Shown here: positions 1 to 6,762 of the stretch, one piece after another
Layout: each line of letters begins with the position of its first letter
Numbering within the stretch: the first letter of the stretch is position 1
Assembly (NCBI GenBank): GCA_030835065.1
Contig: JAUQWR010000818.1
Span: 1 to 10,064 of the forward strand
Direction: 5' to 3'
Length of the DNA stretch: 10,064 nucleotides
Source of the DNA: Candidatus Kapaibacterium sp.
GTDB taxonomy: Bacteria; Bacteroidota; Ignavibacteria; Kapaibacteriales; UBA2268
Translations under genes and position numbers: made by a program
Notes under the pieces: model-generated
What the model was told of the DNA's origin: nothing
Databases searched by the model: none
What the model saw: the letters and a program-made list of their open reading frames with translations, nothing else

Positions 1-1148
1 TAAAAAATGATAGAAAAATGATAGCCGAAAGTGATGCAATAATGCAAGAAATGATTGCTAATATAATAAGTGAAAAACCGGATTTAGTATTAGTAACTGG
101 AGATTTGACAAAAGACGGTGAAAAAAGTTCACATATTAGATTTGCTCAATATATGCAACAATTGACATCCCAAGGTATAAAAATTTGTTTAATGCCTGGC
201 AATCATGATATCAGCAATCCTTATGCTATTAGTTTTAATGGCAATAATATAAATAAAACTGATAATGTAAGTAAAGAAGATTTTAAATCCATTTACTCAA
301 CAATTACATATAATCATGTATTAGAATCTGATAATAACTCACTTTCATATTTAAGTGAACCATTAGAAGGATTGCAAATAATATCGATAGATGCTTCAAT
401 TTATCAAAATGGTAATAGTAGCTCAGGAAAAATTCAAAATTCGACTTTAGAATGGGCAAGCAATAAAATCAAGACAGCAAATCAATCTGGAAAAGTAATT
501 TTGGGCATTATACATCATGGGCTTAACGAGCACTTTGCCGGCCAAGCACAAATATTTCCAGAATATCTGACTGATTCTTGGACGACTGATTCTAAACAAC
601 TTGCAATCGCTGGTCTAAAAATAATATTTACCGGGCATTTTCATTCAAATGATGCAGCTATTAATACACTTGATAATAACTATATAATTGATATCGAAAC
701 TGGTTCACTTGTTACTCATCCTCATCCTTATAGAGTAATCAACCTTAATTTAAATGAAAAAACTTTAGATATTAAAACAAAATACATCGAAAAAATTAAT
801 TACAATTTGGGCAATTTTTCAAATTTTCATGATTACTCTGAAGATTACTTATCTAAAAATTTGGATGATTTATTTATTTCAATGCTTACCAGCAGACTTG
901 GTTTGAGCCCTGAGCAAGCTAAAGAGTATTCTGAAAAATACAAAGAAGATGTGAAACTAGCAATCTCTGCACATTACCATGGCAACGAATCACCAAGCGC
1001 AGAAACATTAGCAAAAATAAATCAATATTCAAAAGACTCTGACATAAGAGTTGTTCTTCTGGCTGGTTTGCTCAAAGGTATTTGGACTGATACAAAGCCA
1101 AAAGACAATAATTTATTTATTGACTTGAAAAGCGCAAATATTAAGTAA
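1..1148 (+). CDS. Calcineurin-like metallophosphoesterase, 5' end cut by window
   Basis: Predicted metal-dependent phosphoesterase or phosphodiesterase of the calcineurin-like superfamily; the substrate cannot be told from sequence. Numbering from the ATG at 18, the visible metal-site motifs are GD at 28-29 (VTGDL), GNHD at 61-64, HH at 166-167 and GHFH at 206-209, in the usual order. The family's first motif (D-x-H, before a beta strand) is absent, and the frame stays open upstream of the ATG at 18 back to the first base. The true start therefore lies outside the window and residue 18 is an internal Met, or the gene is broken there. After the catalytic core (to about residue 260) there is an extra C-terminal part of about 115 residues, rich in charged helices, that I cannot assign to a named domain. 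The stop (TAA, 1146-1148) is one base from the stop of the convergent kinase gene. The fold assignment is firm; the biological role is unknown. Confidence 0.85.
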   Translation, partial: KNDRKMIAESDAIMQEMIANIISEKPDLVLVTGDLTKDGEKSSHIRFAQYMQQLTSQGIKICLMPGNHDISNPYAISFNGNNINKTDNVSKEDFKSIYSTITYNHVLESDNNSLSYLSEPLEGLQIISIDASIYQNGNSSSGKIQNSTLEWASNKIKTANQSGKVILGIIHHGLNEHFAGQAQIFPEYLTDSWTTDSKQLAIAGLKIIFTGHFHSNDAAINTLDNNYIIDIETGSLVTHPHPYRVINLNLNEKTLDIKTKYIEKINYNLGNFSNFHDYSEDYLSKNLDDLFISMLTSRLGLSPEQAKEYSEKYKEDVKLAISAHYHGNESPSAETLAKINQYSKDSDIRVVLLAGLLKGIWTDTKPKDNNLFIDLKSANIK

Positions 1149-1149
1149 T

Positions 1150-4100
1150 TTAAAAGTATTTAAGTATCACTTCTAAAAACTTTTTCATATCAATAGGCTT
1201 TGAAACAAATTCATTGCAGCCTGATTCTATAGCTCTATGATGTTCTTCTGGCTGTGAGTAAGCTGTAAGAGCGATTATTGGAATTTTTTCATCATACTCT
1301 CTAATGATTTTGCTTGCATCAAAACCATTCATAACAGGCATTTTTATATCCATTATTATTAAATCGAATTGCATTTGTTTTGCTTTAGTAATTGCTTCCT
1401 GTCCGTTTCTCACCCAAATTATTTCAGCACCTTCCTTATTCAATATTTTTTCTATAAATAGAAAATTAACAGTATCATCTTCGGCAACAAGTATCCTTTT
1501 TCGATGAATCTGATTATTAGTATTAAATTCATGTGCTTTAAAATCATTTTGCTCCTTATTGCCGGGCTGGATATGATTAAATGGAATCACCAAAGAAAAG
1601 GTAGAGCCTTTTTCAATTTCAGATTCTAATTCTATATTCATACCCAATAGTTCAGCCAAGCCTTTAGAAATTGACAATCCAAGTCCAGTGCCGCCAAAAA
1701 TTTTACTTGAAAAGGCTTCATATTGCCAAAATCTGTCAAAAACTTTTTCGAAAAATTCTTTGTGAATTCCGATTCCTGTATCTCTAACACTAATATACAA
1801 TCCATTTTCCCTAATTGAAGCAGAAAGTTCTATTTCACCTCGCTCAGTGAATCTGATTGCATTTGTCATAAAGTTAGTTAATATTTGATAGAACTTATCT
1901 TTATCCGTAAATATTTTATATTCAGCTAACTCAAATGGCAAATTTTGCAAGAAATTCAAACCTTTATTTAATATTTTATTATTAAATAAATTAGATAAAT
2001 ACTTAATCACTTCATATAAATAAATTTCATGTTTATTTATTTTAAGCGAACCGCTATCAATTCGAGAAATTTCCAAATCGTCGGTAACAATACCGAGAAG
2101 TCTTTCAGAAGATGAAATAATTAAATCAACATATTCATTTTTTTCATCATTAGAAAGTGAATCAATATTTTTTAATAAGCTCGAAAATCCAATAATACCA
2201 TTTAAAGGTGTACGAATTTCGTGCGACATATTTTGCAAGAATGAAGATTTTAATTTATCGCTTTCTTCGGCTTTTTCCTTAGCGTTAATCAATTCATGTT
2301 CATAATTTCTCTGCTTTATTATATTCCACATACCTTCTACAAGCAATGACAATTGATTGATATCTGTAATATCAAAATCTTCATCCTTATTAGCTACAGC
2401 AATCAAACCAATTAACTTGTCTTTTTCCATAATAGGCACACTCAAGTATTTTGAAATATTGACATGTCCCATTGGAAGTTCGATAATTAAATCGACTTTA
2501 CTAGAAAAATCATTTATTAAATTATATTTTGGTTTAATAAATTCTTTAGACCAAGCCGGATAATCAGGTAGAGATAACTTTGAAGATATTACTTTATTAT
2601 CACCTTTTTCAATATAAATGCTAGAACTAATAAAAGCATTTAAAAGTGAATAATCATCTTTAAAAAATCCAATAAAACCAAGTTTGCCCGAACATAATTC
2701 TATAGCTTTTTGAAGAGCATAATTATATAATTCTGTAGGTTCCACATTGTTCATTCTCGATAAATCAAGCAAAATACTTAGACGCTCTGAATTTTTTTGT
2801 ATAAGCATTTCATGTTTTTTTCTATCTGTAATATCCAAAAATGATCCTGTAAGAATTTTTGGGTTGCCATTTTCATCATTAAGTACTTCACCTTGAGAAT
2901 AAGCATACTTAATTTTACCGCTTGGAGTAATAATCCTTTTTTCGATTTTGTATGGAATTTTACTAACAATTGAGTCATTAACAGCTTGAGCAGCTAATTC
3001 TCGATCATCAGGATGAATCAGAGAAAAACCAATTTCGGCATTAGGCTCAAAAGATTGAGGTTCAAAACCACAAATTCTAAAGAATTCATCCGACCACTTT
3101 GCTTTTCCAGTCTGAATATCCATCTCCCAAGAACCGAGATGAGTAATATTTTGAGCTAAAATAAGTTTTCTTTCGCTTTCTTCAGTTTTTATTTTTTCAT
3201 TAATCAATTCATTTTGTTTATTATTTCTTTGAATCAGCATCCCAATTGAAGATGCAATAGTCAAAAGCAAAGACACTTCCGAATCAGACCAATCATATTT
3301 ACCACTACATTTATCTATACCAATAAATCCCCAACAATGATTCTCTACAAAAATAGGCATTACAAGCAATGAAATGATACCTTGCGATTCTAGAACTTCT
3401 TTTTCTAATTCAGGAAAATCAGCAACATTACCTTTTATAGCTAATCCTTTATTAAAATTGTCCCACCAACGAAAAGCAACAGAAGCAACATCAACATTTT
3501 GAAGTTCAGGATTATCAATCTGGGGTTCAACTTCAGAATTTGCCCACTCATATCTCTGACTTTTTAATAATTTGCCAGATTCATCTTCATGATATTCGAA
3601 AATATATACCCTATCATGATCAATAGACTCTCCAATTAGCTTCAATACTTTATTAATAATTTCATTAAAGGACAAATCAGATAAAAGAATTTGAGTAGAT
3701 TTAGCAACAGTTTCTAATAACAAATCTCTACGTGCCAATTCTTTTTCAGTTCTTTTTCTCTCTGTAATATCAATACTAATAGCACCTAAAAATTTTTGTT
3801 CTTTTGAATTAATTGGGAATTTATAAGTAAGCCAAAATGATTCAATATCGCCAAAAGAGTAATTGGATTCTGCAATTATCATGCGATTATTGAAGAACAC
3901 TTCATAATTCTCTTCCCTATATTGTCTTTCCAGATTTTCATCTAATTTATACTCTACTTTTTGATTAAGTAATTCATCTACACTGCAATTACATAGTCGT
4001 GCATACAATTCATTGCAATAAATAAGCTTATTTGAACTATCTTTAATAAACACTGCACCCGGAAGAAAATTCATAAATTCATCAAATCTTTGGTCTCTTT

Positions 4101-5091
4101 CCAGAATTTTTTCATCAGCAAGAATTTTATCAGTTACATTTCTTACAATTGACAGATATTCTTTTTGTCCGTATGGCACTAATCTACTCTCAAAGAAAGT
4201 ATTCTTATTACCAATCATTAATGAATAAGTATATGTCGCTGGCTTTTGAGTTTCTTTTACTTTCAAAATATTAGTATAAGTAATTTGAGATACTTCAGTA
4301 GGTAAAACCTCAAAAATGCTTTTATTTAAAAATAGTTCTGGTGGAATATATAATTCAGAATTATCTTCAGCTTTATAATCCAGAATAATACCCTTTTCAG
4401 AAAATACAAAAAGCATATCCGGATTAGCCTGAAGCAAAGCTGTATTACGCGAGGATACTTTTAATAATTCGCTTTCAGCTTTTTCTTTAGCGATAATGAT
4501 TTGTTTGAGCAATATATTTTGATAAGCAGTATTAGAAATTTGATTAGCAAGGGTATATAAAGCTTTAGAAATACTTTCAAACTTCTGCAAAGACATAGAG
4601 GGAACTTCTCTAAAAGCTTCAATAAATTTTTGTTGATCTGCACCTATCTCAATTGCATAATTTTTAATTTTTTCTTCGGTTTGAGTTTCGTCTCTAACTT
4701 GCCCAATTAGCCAATTAGCAATATGCTTACCGCCGACTGAAATTCCGGCACCTGCATCCCACAATCCTCCGCTCATGCATGTTTGTATTGTAGGACCGCC
4801 TTCTTTGAGCTTACCAATTTCAGCATCAGATTTGAAACAATTATGCTTTCCAATTTCCGTTTTTCTAATTATATCTTTGCATAATCTACAAAAATTACTT
4901 GGGCGAGTGATAGGCACTCCATCTATGTCGGTTATTAGTGAAGCTACTCCTGTAGCAGAAGAAAACTCATCTTGAAGTTTTTGAATTTCTTCAATATCAA
5001 ACAAATCTTCAAATTTCAATCTCTCGTTTGCATTAATTTCAATTGGAAATGAAAACGAATTTTTCAGTAAATTATCCATTTCTAATACCAT
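1150..5091 (-). CDS. PocR-PAS-PAS-GAF-PAS-GAF hybrid sensor histidine kinase with receiver domain
   Basis: Hybrid two-component kinase of 1313 residues with no evident signal peptide or membrane segment, so probably a cytosolic sensor. Domains in order: PocR ligand-binding domain (about 27-195; Cys68, Cys71, Cys85, Cys105, and GGLWDAGAGI at 108-117), PAS (about 215-320), PAS (330-446, ending DITERK), GAF (455-620), PAS (645-758, ending DITDRK), GAF (765-928), HisKA with SHEIRTPLNG and phospho-acceptor His957, HATPase with N-box Asn1073/Asn1077, DTGIGI at 1104-1109, FDRFWQ at 1118-1123 and GGTGLGLSI at 1133-1141, then a receiver (1198-1313) with Glu1204/Asp1205/Asp1206, acceptor Asp1248, Thr1276 and Lys1298. 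All catalytic residues are present. PocR domains are proposed in the literature to bind small hydrocarbon derivatives; the GAF and PAS ligands are unknown. The start is uncertain between 5091 and an in-frame ATG at 5079; neither has a good ribosome site. No DNA-binding or other output domain is present, so phosphate is presumably passed to a partner encoded elsewhere. Confidence 0.93.
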   Translation of the reverse strand: MVLEMDNLLKNSFSFPIEINANERLKFEDLFDIEEIQKLQDEFSSATGVASLITDIDGVPITRPSNFCRLCKDIIRKTEIGKHNCFKSDAEIGKLKEGGPTIQTCMSGGLWDAGAGISVGGKHIANWLIGQVRDETQTEEKIKNYAIEIGADQQKFIEAFREVPSMSLQKFESISKALYTLANQISNTAYQNILLKQIIIAKEKAESELLKVSSRNTALLQANPDMLFVFSEKGIILDYKAEDNSELYIPPELFLNKSIFEVLPTEVSQITYTNILKVKETQKPATYTYSLMIGNKNTFFESRLVPYGQKEYLSIVRNVTDKILADEKILERDQRFDEFMNFLPGAVFIKDSSNKLIYCNELYARLCNCSVDELLNQKVEYKLDENLERQYREENYEVFFNNRMIIAESNYSFGDIESFWLTYKFPINSKEQKFLGAISIDITERKRTEKELARRDLLLETVAKSTQILLSDLSFNEIINKVLKLIGESIDHDRVYIFEYHEDESGKLLKSQRYEWANSEVEPQIDNPELQNVDVASVAFRWWDNFNKGLAIKGNVADFPELEKEVLESQGIISLLVMPIFVENHCWGFIGIDKCSGKYDWSDSEVSLLLTIASSIGMLIQRNNKQNELINEKIKTEESERKLILAQNITHLGSWEMDIQTGKAKWSDEFFRICGFEPQSFEPNAEIGFSLIHPDDRELAAQAVNDSIVSKIPYKIEKRIITPSGKIKYAYSQGEVLNDENGNPKILTGSFLDITDRKKHEMLIQKNSERLSILLDLSRMNNVEPTELYNYALQKAIELCSGKLGFIGFFKDDYSLLNAFISSSIYIEKGDNKVISSKLSLPDYPAWSKEFIKPKYNLINDFSSKVDLIIELPMGHVNISKYLSVPIMEKDKLIGLIAVANKDEDFDITDINQLSLLVEGMWNIIKQRNYEHELINAKEKAEESDKLKSSFLQNMSHEIRTPLNGIIGFSSLLKNIDSLSNDEKNEYVDLIISSSERLLGIVTDDLEISRIDSGSLKINKHEIYLYEVIKYLSNLFNNKILNKGLNFLQNLPFELAEYKIFTDKDKFYQILTNFMTNAIRFTERGEIELSASIRENGLYISVRDTGIGIHKEFFEKVFDRFWQYEAFSSKIFGGTGLGLSISKGLAELLGMNIELESEIEKGSTFSLVIPFNHIQPGNKEQNDFKAHEFNTNNQIHRKRILVAEDDTVNFLFIEKILNKEGAEIIWVRNGQEAITKAKQMQFDLIIMDIKMPVMNGFDASKIIREYDEKIPIIALTAYSQPEEHHRAIESGCNEFVSKPIDMKKFLEVILKYF

Positions 5092-5105
5092 AACCGACCA
5101 AGCAT
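5082..5105 (-). other. Possible 7-codon upstream ORF overlapping the kinase start
   Basis: On the minus strand an ATG at 5105 opens a seven-codon frame (MLGRLWY) that ends with TAG at 5084-5082. It overlaps the annotated kinase start at 5091 in another frame and stops two bases before the alternative in-frame kinase ATG at 5079. An AGGG at 5118-5115 sits nine bases before the ATG, which is a better ribosome site than either kinase start has. It could feed ribosomes to the 5079 start by re-initiation. Such a short frame may also be chance. Confidence 0.2.
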
Positions 5106-5155
5106 TTATTTCAACCCTATCTCATTTTTTTATAACGGAAGCTGACTCATAATGT

Positions 5156-5184
5156 TTTAAAATAAAATATTATTTCAACGTCAA
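5156..5184 (-). promoter_or_regulatory. Candidate promoter for the hybrid kinase gene
   Basis: Reading the minus strand, TTGACG (5184-5179; five of six matches to the sigma-70 -35 box) is followed after 17 bases by TTTAAA (5161-5156; four of six matches to TATAAT). A start near 5149 would give a leader of about 58 bases before the ATG at 5091. The region is AT-rich, so the -10 match is weak evidence, and if the organism belongs to the Bacteroidota its housekeeping promoters may follow a different consensus. The -35 box touches the outer edge of the palindrome at 5184-5211. Confidence 0.3.
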
Positions 5185-5211
5185 TAATAGAGTGATTAGT
5201 CAATCTATAAT
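5184..5211. promoter_or_regulatory. 28-bp imperfect palindrome, candidate TetR operator
   Basis: The left half ATAATAGAGTGATT and the right half AGTCAATCTATAAT are reverse complements at 11 of 14 positions, centred between 5197 and 5198. The longest matched cores are TAGA...TGA on the left against TCA...TCTA on the right. Length and symmetry fit a dimeric TetR-family repressor. It lies 9-36 bases before the start codon of the TetR gene and covers the TATAAT box at 5206-5211, so binding would block transcription of the TetR-SDR unit (autorepression). Its left edge also touches the possible -35 box of the divergent kinase gene. The symmetry is seen directly; the identity of the binding protein is inferred from position. 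Confidence 0.6.
5206..5211 (+). promoter_or_regulatory. TATAAT -10 box for the TetR-SDR unit
   Basis: A perfect sigma-70-type -10 hexamer ends eight bases before the ATG at 5220. No convincing -35 box is present 16-18 bases upstream (the region reads CAATAAT). Transcription would begin close to 5218, making the message nearly leaderless. The box lies inside the right arm of the palindrome at 5184-5211. In such AT-rich DNA a chance match is possible. Confidence 0.4.
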
Positions 5212-5219
5212 GAAAGAAT

Positions 5220-5780
5220 ATGAGTGAGAAAAGAGAAATTATAATGAATGCTGCTTTAAAATTAATTAATAATAGCGGCATTGCTACTTCTACAGCAGAT
5301 ATTGCAAAGACTGCCAATGTTGCCAATGGCACTCTTTTTCATTACTTCCCTAGTAAAGATGAATTAATTAATACTATGTTTGCTGAATATAAAACTGAAT
5401 ACTTTCATGCTGTTACTGCTAATATTGACATAGAATTGTCCATAAAATCGAAATTTCGACGTTTATGGCTTTATGCATTAGAGTGGGCACTCAACAATCC
5501 TGATAAGCATCGCTTTGTTCATTATTACTATAATTCACCACATGTATCTGTCGCTAATCAAAATTTAGTAGATGAGCAACATCAATACCTAAAAAAATTA
5601 TTCATTTTAGCTATAGATAAATCAATTATTAAAGACATTCCAATTGATTATCTTTTAATGCTCTGCTTAGCTAATATTAGTGCTAGTGCCGACTATCTAC
5701 TTACAAATGAAAAATTGAAAAATGATCATGATTTCAAAGAAAATTGTTTCGAAATGTTGTTTAATTCAATAAAATATTAA
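5220..5780 (+). CDS. TetR/AcrR-family transcriptional repressor
   Basis: A 186-residue DNA-binding regulator of usual TetR length. The N-terminal domain is typical: helix 1 (about 5-19), helix-turn-helix at about 25-44 with IAKTANVANGTLFHYF, then the family signature FPSKDELI at 43-50. The C-terminal ligand-binding part (about 55-186) is helical and poorly conserved, so the inducer is unknown. The start at 5220 is preferred over the Met codon at 5244, because the later start would remove half of helix 1. Only a weak purine stretch (GAAAG, 5212-5216) precedes it. It is the first gene of a unit with the short-chain dehydrogenase, ten bases upstream of it. A 28-bp palindrome directly upstream overlaps the -10 box and is a good candidate for its own operator. 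Likely role: self-repression and ligand-dependent control of the adjacent dehydrogenase. Confidence 0.92.
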   Translation: MSEKREIIMNAALKLINNSGIATSTADIAKTANVANGTLFHYFPSKDELINTMFAEYKTEYFHAVTANIDIELSIKSKFRRLWLYALEWALNNPDKHRFVHYYYNSPHVSVANQNLVDEQHQYLKKLFILAIDKSIIKDIPIDYLLMLCLANISASADYLLTNEKLKNDHDFKENCFEMLFNSIKY

Positions 5781-5781
5781 T

Positions 5782-5785
5782 GGAG
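5782..5785 (+). promoter_or_regulatory. Ribosome binding site of the SDR gene
   Basis: GGAG lies five bases before the ATG at 5791, in the ten-base gap after the TetR stop. It fixes the start of the dehydrogenase and indicates translation from a shared message. Confidence 0.65.
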
Positions 5786-5790
5786 TCTAT

Positions 5791-6558
5791 ATGACAAAAA
5801 CTGCTTTAATAACAGGAGCTTCTGGTGGAATTGGGTACGAATTTGCTAAAATAGCTGCATCCAATCATATTAATCTCGTACTTATTGCTCGTTCGGAAGA
5901 CAAACTTAATGAAATAAAAAAGGAACTTGAATCTAAATATTCTGTATCGGTGTGTATAATTCCTAAAGATTTATCTATGGAGAATTCTGTAAATGAAATC
6001 TATCAAGAGCTATTGGCTAAGTCCATTTCTATTGATTATTTAGTAAATAATGCCGGATTTGGTGGCTTTGGAAAATTTTCTGATAGAGATATTAATAAAG
6101 ATCTAAATATGATCGATTTAAACATTAAGGCCTTAGTAAAATTAACTCATTTAATATTGCCTCAAATGATTGAAAGAAAATCAGGAAAAGTTCTAAATGT
6201 TGCTTCTACTGCAGGCTTTATGCCAGGACCCAATATGGCTACATATTTTGCTACGAAAGCTTTTGTTGTGTCTTTCAGCCAAGCAATAGCAAAAGAACTT
6301 GATAATACAGGTGTGAGTGTTACTGCCCTATGCCCCGGACCAGTCGATACCGGCTTTATTAGTGCAGGTGATTTGGAAGGATCTAATTTATTCAAAAATT
6401 CAGATTCTCCTGAAACTATAGCTCAAATTGGTTTCGATGCAATGATGAATAATGAATTAGTTACAATCACAAGATTCAAATTCTTACTAAATTGGATTGT
6501 ACCATTTATTCCTCGTAAAATCTTATTATCCATCACAAAACAAATGATAAATAAATAA
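5791..6558 (+). CDS. Classical short-chain dehydrogenase/reductase (SDR)
   Basis: A 255-residue NAD(P)H-dependent oxidoreductase of the classical SDR family. The Rossmann motif TGASGGIG is at 8-15, an Arg at 34 after the second strand favours NADP(H), Asp60 lies at the adenine-binding position (KDLS), NNAG is at 86-89, and the catalytic set is Asn111, Ser139, Tyr152 and Lys156 (YFATK). CPGPVDTGF at 181-189 is the usual substrate-side loop. The last 28 residues are hydrophobic and basic (for example LLNWIVPFIPRK at 232-243), as in SDRs thought to act on lipid-like substrates or to touch the membrane; this is inference only. It follows a TetR gene by ten bases with its own GGAG ribosome site, and an intrinsic terminator lies 33 bases after its stop, so it ends the unit. 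The substrate (carbonyl or secondary alcohol) cannot be named. Confidence 0.93.
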   Translation: MTKTALITGASGGIGYEFAKIAASNHINLVLIARSEDKLNEIKKELESKYSVSVCIIPKDLSMENSVNEIYQELLAKSISIDYLVNNAGFGGFGKFSDRDINKDLNMIDLNIKALVKLTHLILPQMIERKSGKVLNVASTAGFMPGPNMATYFATKAFVVSFSQAIAKELDNTGVSVTALCPGPVDTGFISAGDLEGSNLFKNSDSPETIAQIGFDAMMNNELVTITRFKFLLNWIVPFIPRKILLSITKQMINK

Positions 6559-6591
6559 TTTTTAATTTTATTGTTTTAAATATTTATTTTT

Positions 6592-6639
6592 AAGCAAGTT
6601 AATTGATAAATATCGGTTTACTTGCTTTTTATTTTTTTT
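6592..6639 (+). terminator. Intrinsic terminator of the TetR-SDR unit
   Basis: AAGCAAGT (6592-6599) pairs perfectly with ACTTGCTT (6620-6627). After one T-T mismatch, two A-T pairs, two G-U pairs and GAT/ATC extend the stem to a four-base loop at 6608-6611. The hairpin is followed at once by a T-rich tract with one interrupting A (6628-6639). It begins 33 bases after the dehydrogenase stop. On the opposite strand no comparable U-tract follows, so it works in the plus direction. Confidence 0.85.
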
Positions 6640-6663
6640 AATAATCAAAGCTAACTTATTAAT

Positions 6664-6688
6664 TTAATAATATTATTAATAATTATTA
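6664..6688. repeat. Two overlapping AT-only palindromes
   Basis: TTAATAATATTATTAA (6664-6679) is a perfect 16-bp palindrome and TAATAATTATTA (6677-6688) a perfect 12-bp one, sharing three bases. They lie in the 123-bp spacer before the CheB-CheR fusion gene. They may be a protein-binding site, a flexible or meltable promoter element, or only low-complexity sequence in AT-rich DNA. No convincing -35/-10 pair or TAnnTTTG box was found in this spacer. Confidence 0.3.
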
Positions 6689-6762
6689 TTAAAATAAAAG
6701 ACATATTTTTACATCTAATTACTTGCTTTTGAATAATTGAATAAATTTAACGGTATTTGTTG

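Noticed and set aside
1152..1184. AAAAGT pairing with ACTTTT after the convergent stops as a bidirectional terminator
   Set aside because: Only six pairs with one G-C, a 21-base loop and a short T-run; far weaker than the hairpin at 6592-6627.
5092..5219. Riboswitch or structured RNA in the kinase leader
   Set aside because: The leader is short and AT-rich, with no conserved stem set that I can recognise; the strong symmetry lies upstream in the probable operator.
5147..5332. 61-codon minus-strand frame across the TetR promoter and start
   Set aside because: It is antisense to the helix-turn-helix region and covers the operator; its hydrophobic look comes from complementing AT-rich codons.
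6162..6395. 77-codon open frame on the minus strand inside the SDR gene
   Set aside because: It is antisense to the catalytic region of a well-conserved SDR and has no recognisable domain or start site; a shadow frame.
6757..6762. TTG start for the CheB-CheR fusion gene
   Set aside because: It adds only two residues, no ribosome site favours it, and an ATG follows directly at 6763.
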